42,522 nucleotides of DNA from an uncultured Pseudomonadota bacterium (GTDB lineage: Bacteria; Pseudomonadota; Gammaproteobacteria; Burkholderiales; CAIKXV01): positions 1 to 42,522 of the forward strand of contig CAIKXV010000282.1 in assembly GCA_903831455.1 (NCBI GenBank), given 5' to 3'. The notes under the pieces are model-generated. The model was not told the DNA's origin and searched no databases. It worked only from the letters and a program-made list of their open reading frames with translations. This document shows, one piece after another, positions 35,667-42,522 of this stretch. The position numbers and the translations under genes are program-made. Numbering within the stretch: the stretch's first letter is position 1; each line of letters starts with the position of its first letter.

Positions 35667-36163
35667 CGGATGACCTTCCTCGCATCCTTGAGTAGCAGCA
35701 GCAATTGCTGCTCACGCAGTGGCGAAGCGATGAATCCGAACCGGGTGTAGAACCTCGCCGCGTCTTCATCGATGGGGTGAGTCAGCATCGCTCGGATGCC
35801 CGCTTGCTCGGCAATCAGCATCGTGCGCCGGATGGCATCCTGCAACAGACCGAAGCCGATGCCGCGCCCCTGATCCTGCTGCGACACAGCCAGCCTTGCC
35901 AGGATTACAACCGGAACCGGGTATTGCCCCATCCCTTTGCGGATGCGATCCGGAGCTTCCAGGGTGTCGACCTGGCCGACGGTCAAACTGAAATAGCCCG
36001 CCACGCGACCATCATCCTCGGCAACGACAAAAGTCTTGGCCGATCCACTGCCTTGGGCTTGCCGAGCGTGGCGCAGTAGCCAGTCGTCGAGCGCGGGCTT
36101 GCCGCAATCAAAACCTTCCAGCCGATGCTGCGCAGCCAGTGGCTCCGGTGCGCGCAACGTCAC
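35663..36163 (-). CDS. GNAT-family toxin (TacT-like)
   Basis: 166 residues. A GNAT acetyltransferase: FDCGKPALDDWLLRHARQ near the N terminus is typical of TacT-type toxins, ARLAVSQQDQGRGIGFGLLQ (about residues 89-108) is the acetyl-CoA pyrophosphate loop, and Tyr139 in ARFYTRFGF is the likely catalytic tyrosine. TacT toxins acetylate the amino group of aminoacyl-tRNA and stop translation. The ATG overlaps the antitoxin stop by 4 bases. Its AT-richer sequence suggests horizontal transfer. Confidence 0.92.
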   Translation of the reverse strand: MTLRAPEPLAAQHRLEGFDCGKPALDDWLLRHARQAQGSGSAKTFVVAEDDGRVAGYFSLTVGQVDTLEAPDRIRKGMGQYPVPVVILARLAVSQQDQGRGIGFGLLQDAIRRTMLIAEQAGIRAMLTHPIDEDAARFYTRFGFIASPLREQQLLLLLKDARKVIR

Positions 36164-36453
36164 TTCGTGTCCCAGGGCGCCTTGCGGGCAAACAGATCAC
36201 GTAAACCGTCGTTGGCCTGTTCGGGACGATCCAGCAGATCCATCAGTGCCTGGTAATGGCTGCCCGAAACCATGAACAGGCGCTGATCCAGCAGGGTTTG
36301 CTCGGCAGCCAGGCAGGCGCTATCGAGGATGAAGTCGGTCAGCGACTTGTGGGCGACCTCGGCGGCACGACGCAACACAACCTCCTGTTCGGGGGTGGCG
36401 CGCAGCCCGAGGCGGGCGGACCGTGCGGAAGGCAACGGTGCAACGGCAGTCAT
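36160..36453 (-). CDS. DUF1778 antitoxin (TacA-like), ribbon-helix-helix
   Basis: 97 residues. ARLGLRATPEQEVVLRRAAE and then SLTDFILDSACLAA form the ribbon-helix-helix DNA-binding part of DUF1778. The C-terminal part (ALMDLLDRPEQANDGLRDLF) should wrap the toxin. TacA-type antitoxins neutralise the acetyltransferase and repress their own operon together with it. First gene of the operon. Two direct repeats just upstream are candidate operators. Confidence 0.92.
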   Translation of the reverse strand: MTAVAPLPSARSARLGLRATPEQEVVLRRAAEVAHKSLTDFILDSACLAAEQTLLDQRLFMVSGSHYQALMDLLDRPEQANDGLRDLFARKAPWDTK

Positions 36454-36467
36454 GGCAGCACCTGTTT

Positions 36468-36498
36468 TGTTAGATCAACTGCCGCAATGTTAGTACAA
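36468..36498 (-). promoter_or_regulatory. Candidate operator: two 11-bp direct repeats
   Basis: tgttagatcaa (36468-36478) and tgttagtacaa (36488-36498) differ at two positions and start exactly 20 bases apart, two helical turns. They lie 15-45 bases upstream of the antitoxin ATG, where a ribbon-helix-helix autorepressor should bind and where the promoter should be. Confidence 0.55.
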
Positions 36499-36694
36499 AC
36501 GACGCACGCTGTCCAGTTGCGATGGTGACCGGTAGCCTTGGTTGACAACGAACCGCTGCGCGCAAGTTGTTGATTCGTAGAGACCGCTACCTGTGCCTAC
36601 CCGCAGGACAATAAGAAAATAGAGATGGCTCTGGCGGAGAACGTGGCCGATTTCGGGCGTGTCGGCTGGTGGCCGCCCGCAGCACGAGTGGCAG

Positions 36695-36718
36695 AAACCC
36701 CGCGTGGCGCGGGGATTT
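36695..36718 (-). terminator. Second terminator-like hairpin downstream of tmRNA
   Basis: The arms ccccgcg (36698-36704) and cgcgggg (36708-36714) enclose a 3-base loop. On the minus strand the stem is followed by TTTCT. It may be a back-up terminator for ssrA or serve either strand. The rest of the gap 36499-36694 holds no gene. Confidence 0.6.
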
Positions 36719-36725
36719 CAGGCAA

Positions 36726-36756
36726 GAAAAAGGGCCCGGAGATCATCCGAGCCCTT
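36726..36756 (-). terminator. Rho-independent terminator of ssrA
   Basis: On the minus strand AAGGGC-TCGG pairs with CCGG-GCCCTT and is followed by TTTTTCTT, starting 6 bases after the tmRNA CCA end. Confidence 0.85.
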
Positions 36757-36761
36757 GTGGA

Positions 36762-37124
36762 TGGTGGAGGCGGCGGGAGTCGAACCCGCGTCCGCAAGTC
36801 CTCTGCAGACAGGTCTACATGCTTAGTCTGGTCAACTGGTTTTAACCCTTGATGCGCCGACCGACAGGCTCATCTCCGGCGATCTACTGCGACTTTGATG
36901 CCGCACGTCGTAGCCCCATGCGACACGAGGTTCCTGAATGGCTTCGCTGCGGGTTGCCCCGCCCGGCCCGGAACCTGACCGGTGCGAAGTCCAGCCGGGT
37001 TAAGCGGCTAGAGCGTAACGCTCGTCGTTGGCGTTTGTAGCGTTCCGGCTGTTTTTACGAGGTGCTCCGGGCCTCGGCATGCACTGCTCTGTTTCGCGAC
37101 CCACGTCGAAACCGGGACGCCCCC
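36762..37124 (-). ncRNA. ssrA: tmRNA
   Basis: 363 bases. The 5' end GGGGGCG pairs with CGCCTCC before ACCA at the 3' end to give the alanyl acceptor stem. GGTTTCGACGTGGG follows near the 5' end and GGTTCGACTCCC near the 3' end, as in all tmRNAs. The tag reading frame is at 37032-37000: ANDERYALAA then TAA. It rescues stalled ribosomes and marks the product for proteolysis. The 5' flank up to gph (37125-37368) is 244 bases without a gene. Confidence 0.97.
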
Positions 37125-37368
37125 ATTGGAGTGAAGATGGTACCGCGCCTGCCGGATTCAAGGGGTACCGCCGGTCGGGTGTCGCCCGGCGTTCGCCGGT
37201 CGGTGGCGTGCAGGGGGCCGACGCCTGTCTCCCGAGGCCCGCGTCCGACGCGCCGTGGCGCAGGGGCCGTGCCCGACCAGGGGGCAGCGCGAGCGTCCAT
37301 CCGGACGTCACTCCCGGGCGGGCCGTCGCCCCCCCGGCAAGCCCCGGGCGTCGCCGACGGTCTCGCGA

Positions 37369-38040
37369 TCAGCCGACGCGGCCGACGAGCCCGTCGAGCA
37401 GTTCCTCGGGGTGCGCGATCATCCAGTCCGCGCCCCAGTCGTGGGGGTCTGCGCCGTACAGGTAGCCGTACAGCGCCACCACCGGGGTCATGCCCGCGGC
37501 CAGGCTGGCCTGAACGTCGCGCCGGTCGTCGCCCACGTACAGGCACTGCGCGGGATCGACGCCCACGGCCCGGGCGCCGGCGAGCAGCGGATCCGGATGC
37601 GGCTTGGCGCGGCCGGTGGTGTCGCCACCGACCAGGCACCGGCTGCGCGCGGCGACGCCCAGCGCATCGACCAGCGGCCGCGCGAGGTATTCCGCCTTGT
37701 TGGTGACGATGCCCCACGCGAGTCCGCGCGTCTCCAGCCCGTCGAGCAGCGCGGGCATGCCGTCGAACAGGCGCGAGTCGACCATGATGTCCTGCTCGTA
37801 GAGCGCGAGGAAGCGCTCGCGCAGCGAGTCGAACTCGGGCTCTCCCGGGCGGATGCCCAGGCCCACTTCGAGCATGCCGCGCGCGCCGTGGGAGACGTGC
37901 GAGCGCAGCTCGTCGATCGGCATCGGCGCGTGGCCACGCTCCACCCGCAGCACGTTGAGCGCACGCCCGAGGTCGGGCGCGGTGTCGGCCAGCGTGCCGT
38001 CGAGATCGAACAGCACGCAGCGGATCGGCGCGGCACTCAC
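37369..38040 (-). CDS. gph: Phosphoglycolate phosphatase
   Basis: 223 residues of the HAD superfamily. [10 protein letters not shown] holds the nucleophile Asp12 and the acid Asp14; IVTNKAEYL is motif II, the lysine in GRAKPHPDP motif III, and [11 protein letters not shown] motif IV. It hydrolyses 2-phosphoglycolate. The ATG overlaps the ubiG stop by 4 bases, the usual ubiG-gph coupling in this order. Some HAD phosphatases of this shape are named for N-acetylmuramate-6-phosphate, but the ubiG linkage favours Gph. Confidence 0.93.
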   Translation of the reverse strand: MSAAPIRCVLFDLDGTLADTAPDLGRALNVLRVERGHAPMPIDELRSHVSHGARGMLEVGLGIRPGEPEFDSLRERFLALYEQDIMVDSRLFDGMPALLDGLETRGLAWGIVTNKAEYLARPLVDALGVAARSRCLVGGDTTGRAKPHPDPLLAGARAVGVDPAQCLYVGDDRRDVQASLAAGMTPVVALYGYLYGADPHDWGADWMIAHPEELLDGLVGRVG

Positions 38041-38741
38041 CCGGGCTTCCTCGCGTGCAGGATGTAGTTCACCGAGGCGTCGCGTCCCAGCCTGTAGACG
38101 CGGGTCAGCGGGTTGTAGGTCATGCCGGTGATGTCACCGGGCTCGAGTCCCGTCCGCCGGCACATGCGCGACAGTTCGGAGGGCGTGATGAACTTCGCGT
38201 ACTCGTGGGTGCCGCGCGGCAGCAGCTTGAGCACGTACTCGGCCCCGACGATCGCGAACAGGAAGGACTTCGGGTTGCGATTGATGGTGGAGAAGAACAG
38301 GTGGCCCCCCGGTCGCGCCAGCGCCGCGCAGGCGGCGACGGTCTGCGCCGGGTCGGGCACATGCTCGAGCATCTCCATGCAGGTCACCACGTCGTACGCG
38401 CCGGGCTGCTCGCGCGCGAGGTCCTCGGCGGAGACCGCGCGGTAGTCGACCTCGACCCCGCTCTCCAGGCGGTGCAGCTTCGCCACGGCGAGGGGACGCT
38501 CGCCGAGGTCGATGCCCAGCACCTTCGCGCCTCGCTGCGCCATCGACTCCGACAGGATGCCGCCGCCGCAGCCGACATCGACCACGCGCGAACCCGACAG
38601 GCGGGCCAGGCGATCGATGTGGTCGAGCCGCAGGGGGTTGATGTCGTGCAGCGGCTTGAACTCGCTGTTCGGATCCCACCAGCGGTGGGCCAGTTCGTTG
38701 AATTTCGCCAGTTCGGCGGGATCGGCGTTGACCTGGGTCAT
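38037..38741 (-). CDS. ubiG: Ubiquinone biosynthesis O-methyltransferase
   Basis: 234 residues from [20 protein letters not shown] at 38741; the longer frame to 38942 is rejected because family proteins start at the [11 protein letters not shown] region. The SAM-binding motif [13 protein letters not shown] is at about residues 53-65, followed by the GIDLGERPL acidic loop and [15 protein letters not shown]. It performs the two O-methylation steps of ubiquinone synthesis. Located between mtaD (100 bases upstream) and gph (4-base overlap). Confidence 0.96.
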   Translation of the reverse strand: MTQVNADPAELAKFNELAHRWWDPNSEFKPLHDINPLRLDHIDRLARLSGSRVVDVGCGGGILSESMAQRGAKVLGIDLGERPLAVAKLHRLESGVEVDYRAVSAEDLAREQPGAYDVVTCMEMLEHVPDPAQTVAACAALARPGGHLFFSTINRNPKSFLFAIVGAEYVLKLLPRGTHEYAKFITPSELSRMCRRTGLEPGDITGMTYNPLTRVYRLGRDASVNYILHARKPG

Positions 38742-38841
38742 CGGCGTGGCGTCTTCCAAGTGCGCCGGGGCGCGGGCGAGGCGAAGTATCGCGCGACGAG
38801 CGGCGGCGCGGTGAGGCTGGCGCGCTGGCGAGTGCGTCGGC

Positions 38842-40179
38842 TCAGCGCGCCGGTGTGATCCGGGCCTGCCAGGCGCGGGCGGTGAGGGCGAGCGCGTCGG
38901 GGTCCAGGCCCTGGAGTCGACCGTCGCGCACCCGCCGCGCACCGGCGACCCACACGTCGGTGACGTGCTCCCGCCCGGCGGCGTAGGCCAGATGCGAGAC
39001 CGGGTCGTAGCAGGGCTGGAGTTCGGTCGCGCGCAGATCGACCGCGATCAGGTCGGCCTGCTTCCCGGGTTCGAGGGAGCCGATCAGGGCGTCGAGTCCG
39101 AGGGCGCGGGCGCCGGCGAGCGTGGCCATCTCGACCGCGGCGTGTGCGGGCAGCGCATCGGCGGCGCCCGCGACTGCCTTCGCGAGCAGGCTCGCGAGGC
39201 GCCACTCGCCGAACAGGTCGAGCCGGTTGTTGCTGGCCGCCCCGTCGGTGCCCAGGCCCACGCCCACGCCCGCGGCGAGCAGGCGGGCGACCGGCGCGAA
39301 ACCGCTGGCGAGCTTGAGGTTGGACGAGGGACAGTGCGCGACATGTGCGCCGCGACGCGCCAGCACCTCGATGTCGGTGTCGTCCAGGTGCACGGCGTGG
39401 ACCGCGATCGTCTGCGGGCCGATCAGCCCGAGGCTGTCCAGTCGCGCGATCGGGCGCACCCCGTGCTCGCGCAGGCCGTCGGCCACCTCCTGCGCGGTCT
39501 CGTGCAGGTGCACGTGGACGGGAGCCTGCAACTGGTCGGCCAGCACGCGCAGCGTGGAAAACGTGGCGTCGCTGACCGTATACGGCGCATGCGGCGCGAA
39601 ACAGAAGGAGAGCAGGGGTTCGCCGCGCAGCGCATCGCGCGTGGCGAGGCCGCGGTCGAGATAGTCCTGCGGGTCGGACGCGTAGGCGGTGGGAAACTCG
39701 ATGGCGATCATCCCGATCGCGGCCCGCATCCCCGCGGCAAGCGCCGCCCGCGCGGTCGCCTCCGGGAAGAAATACATGTCGTTGAAGGTGGTGATGCCGC
39801 CACGCAGCATCTCGGCACAGGCGAGCAGGGTGCCGTCGTGGACGAATGCGTCGGAGACATGGGCGGCCTCGGCCGGCCAGATGTGATCCTGCAGCCATCG
39901 CATCAGCGGCAGGTCGTCGGCCAGTCCGCGCATCAGGGACATGGCCGCATGGGTATGCAGGTTGACCAGGCCCGGCATCAGCACCCGCCCCGCGAGATCG
40001 ACGCGCTGTTGCACCGGGAGCGTCAGCGATTCGCCGGTGGGAACGACGGCGGCGATGCGGTCACCCCGCAGCAGTACGGTGTGATCCGCCAGCAGCGTGG
40101 CGGCAGGCCGCACCGGAAGCACCCAGCTCGCGTCGAGCGCGAGGTCGAAGGGCGATCCGTCGAGGGGAAGGTTGTTCAC
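38842..40179 (-). CDS. mtaD: 5-methylthioadenosine/S-adenosylhomocysteine deaminase family amidohydrolase
   Basis: 445 residues from a GTG at 40179; the open frame goes 9 codons further but into the ompA terminator. It is an amidohydrolase of the TRZ/ATZ type: [19 protein letters not shown] gives the HxH metal ligands, [12 protein letters not shown] and [12 protein letters not shown] two further histidine sites, and [14 protein letters not shown] the metal aspartate. Members deaminate MTA, SAH or adenosine analogues. The ompA-mtaD-ubiG-gph order supports the name. No good ribosome-binding site precedes the GTG. Confidence 0.9.
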   Translation of the reverse strand: MNNLPLDGSPFDLALDASWVLPVRPAATLLADHTVLLRGDRIAAVVPTGESLTLPVQQRVDLAGRVLMPGLVNLHTHAAMSLMRGLADDLPLMRWLQDHIWPAEAAHVSDAFVHDGTLLACAEMLRGGITTFNDMYFFPEATARAALAAGMRAAIGMIAIEFPTAYASDPQDYLDRGLATRDALRGEPLLSFCFAPHAPYTVSDATFSTLRVLADQLQAPVHVHLHETAQEVADGLREHGVRPIARLDSLGLIGPQTIAVHAVHLDDTDIEVLARRGAHVAHCPSSNLKLASGFAPVARLLAAGVGVGLGTDGAASNNRLDLFGEWRLASLLAKAVAGAADALPAHAAVEMATLAGARALGLDALIGSLEPGKQADLIAVDLRATELQPCYDPVSHLAYAAGREHVTDVWVAGARRVRDGRLQGLDPDALALTARAWQARITPAR

Positions 40180-40192
40180 CGGGGCTGAAATG

Positions 40193-40220
40193 AAAAAGCC
40201 CCGCACCGAGGTGCGGGGCT
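40193..40220 (-). terminator. Rho-independent terminator of ompA
   Basis: On the minus strand AGCCCCGCAC pairs with GTGCGGGGCT around a short loop, followed by a T-run (40197-40193), 20 bases after the ompA stop. Confidence 0.9.
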
Positions 40221-40239
40221 TCGATCGGGGTGGACCCGA

Positions 40240-41022
40240 TTACATCTTCGCGGCAGGCTTCGCGGCGGCCGGCTTGGCAGCAGGCTTGGGCGGACGCGTA
40301 CCGGTGACCTCGACCGTGGTCCGGCGGTTCGGCGCCAGGCAGTCGATCAGCTGCTTGCGGTTCATCTTCGCATCGCAGAACTTGGTCACGTTGACCGGCT
40401 GACGCGGACCCACGCCTTCCCAGAAGATCAGCTTGGGATTGAGGCCGCCGCTGTTGACGAGGTGGTCACGCACGACCTGTGCGCGGGCCTCGGACAGCTT
40501 CTTGTTGTAGGCGGCGCTGCCGATCTTGTCGGTGTGGCCGGTGACGATCACGACGTTGATGGTGACCGGGCCCTTCTTGAGTTCCTTGAAGAGCTGGTCC
40601 AGCGCGCCACGGCCGTCGGCGGTGAGGTCCGACTTGGCGAACTCGAACGGGACGTCTACGCGGGTCTCGAACGGGGTCGGCTTGGCGGGCTTCGGCTTGG
40701 GCGCCGGCTTCATGTCGGCCGGCTTGGCCGCCGGCTTCATGACCGGGGCCGCGGGGGGCGTGGCAGCCCGCGGCGCGGGCGCTGCGGCCTTGCGCGGGAT
40801 CAGGTCGGGATCGCACTGCTCGGTGGCCTGGGCGGGCGTCCAGTTGTTGGACCGCACGCAGACGCCGTAGCTGGCGGCGCGAACGGCGTTGCCAGCCCCG
40901 TCGATCAGGTAGGCGCCCCGATCGGTTTGGGCCATCGCGGTGCCGGCGGCCAGCAGGACAGCCGCGGCGGACAACTGCAGGCCGCCGACGATACGGTGCT
41001 TCATGAACTCGCTTTGCTTCAC
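40240..41022 (-). CDS. ompA: OmpA-family outer membrane protein
   Basis: 260 residues from a GTG at 41022, which has a strong AAGGAGG 5 bases upstream; the ATG at the seventh codon is the alternative. A signal peptide (LQLSAAAVLLAAGTAMAQ) is followed by a short N-terminal part with two cysteines, a proline/lysine/alanine linker (MKPAAKPADMKPAPKPKPAK) and a C-terminal OmpA domain. The latter has VPFEFAKSDLTADGRGALDQ and VTGHTDKIGSAAYNKKLSEA, with the peptidoglycan-binding D and R positions. There is no eight-strand barrel, so this is the short Burkholderiales form. The C-terminal tail repeats KPAA. Confidence 0.93.
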   Translation of the reverse strand: MKQSEFMKHRIVGGLQLSAAAVLLAAGTAMAQTDRGAYLIDGAGNAVRAASYGVCVRSNNWTPAQATEQCDPDLIPRKAAAPAPRAATPPAAPVMKPAAKPADMKPAPKPKPAKPTPFETRVDVPFEFAKSDLTADGRGALDQLFKELKKGPVTINVVIVTGHTDKIGSAAYNKKLSEARAQVVRDHLVNSGGLNPKLIFWEGVGPRQPVNVTKFCDAKMNRKQLIDCLAPNRRTTVEVTGTRPPKPAAKPAAAKPAAKM

Positions 41023-41479
41023 GACTTCCTCCTTGTTCTTACGGGGCAAAGTACTGCTGCCACAAACCGGACTGTGTGCCGAAGCGTCGCGACCCGGCAA
41101 CCCCCGGCCCCGACCTCCACCGATCACGAGTGGAGTGTAGCAGCGGGAACGGCGTCCTTGTGATGGAAAGATGGCCCGCCTTCCGCGCGAATCCCGAAAG
41201 GCTGTCGAATTGTAGGGAGGATTGTGGCGTCGGCGCAACAGGTTTCGCGGTGGATCGTGCCGGACCCTCCGCACGCCCTCCGTGCGGACCGGAACCGCCG
41301 GGCGCGCGCGAAGCGGCGGCGGACGGCCAGCCGGCCGGGCGAGGCGAGGCCCTCCGCGAGAGGGAGGTGGGCCGGATGCTATGATATCGGGATTTTTACA
41401 ACGTCCGCCCGTCCGCGAGTCCGGGCCCGGCCCCTGGGGGTCGAGTCGGCTCGTCGCGGGGGCCAGCCAAAGCGTCCCG
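41023..41479. other. Divergent ompA/gyrA intergenic region
   Basis: 457 bases without a gene. A possible -10 for gyrA is tatgat (41380-41385), with no good -35. For ompA a TACACT on the minus strand near 41137 is a weak candidate. Both genes are expected to be well expressed. Confidence 0.4.

Positions 41480-42522
<1,043 letters not shown>

Noticed and set aside
36762-36800. A phage attachment site at the tmRNA 3' end
   Set aside because: I saw no second copy of the 3' end sequence in the window and no integrase gene.

Overview
The window is GC-rich bacterial DNA, almost certainly from a betaproteobacterium of the order Burkholderiales. Three things point there. The tmRNA encodes the tag ANDERYALAA, a betaproteobacterial form. 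The right end carries gyrA divergent from ompA-mtaD-ubiG-gph, the order I know from Burkholderiales. There are six periplasmic receptors of the Bug/TctC family, which is greatly expanded in that group. Long open frames antisense to real genes are common here and are composition artefacts.

Layout. 1-10.6 kb is accessory metabolism: the start of a Bug receptor, an FAD oxidoreductase, a cupin and a DctPQM TRAP transporter on the minus strand; then a fused ADP-forming acyl-CoA synthetase and a Bug receptor on the plus strand; then DoxX and a pirin remnant. A lone GT32-like glycosyltransferase with a good sigma70 promoter sits at 11.2-12.0 kb.

12.2-22.1 kb is a minus-strand formate dehydrogenase/selenocysteine block. 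In transcription order it holds fdh alpha (with an in-frame UGA read as selenocysteine and a SECIS hairpin), beta, gamma, fdhE, selB, tRNA-Sec (selC), a GcvH-like lipoyl protein, a DsrE-like protein and a nitroreductase. The enzyme should oxidise formate in the periplasm and pass electrons through the beta and gamma subunits to quinone. SelB and tRNA-Sec allow its UGA to be decoded. selA, often found between fdhE and selB, is absent there.

22.4-35.4 kb is catabolic and accessory: a TauD-type dioxygenase; an Old-Yellow-Enzyme/Bug/DUF993/Bug group on the minus strand; a further Bug receptor on the plus strand; a DJ-1-type protein; a DUF1190-glutathionylspermidine synthase-like-DUF350-kelch group; and a last Bug receptor. 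35.5-36.5 kb is a visibly AT-richer islet with a TacA/TacT-type toxin-antitoxin operon followed by a coupled 53-residue ORF. 36.7-42.5 kb is core genome: tmRNA, gph, ubiG, mtaD, ompA and the first 347 codons of gyrA.

All product names come from reading translated sequence and motifs. No database search was possible.
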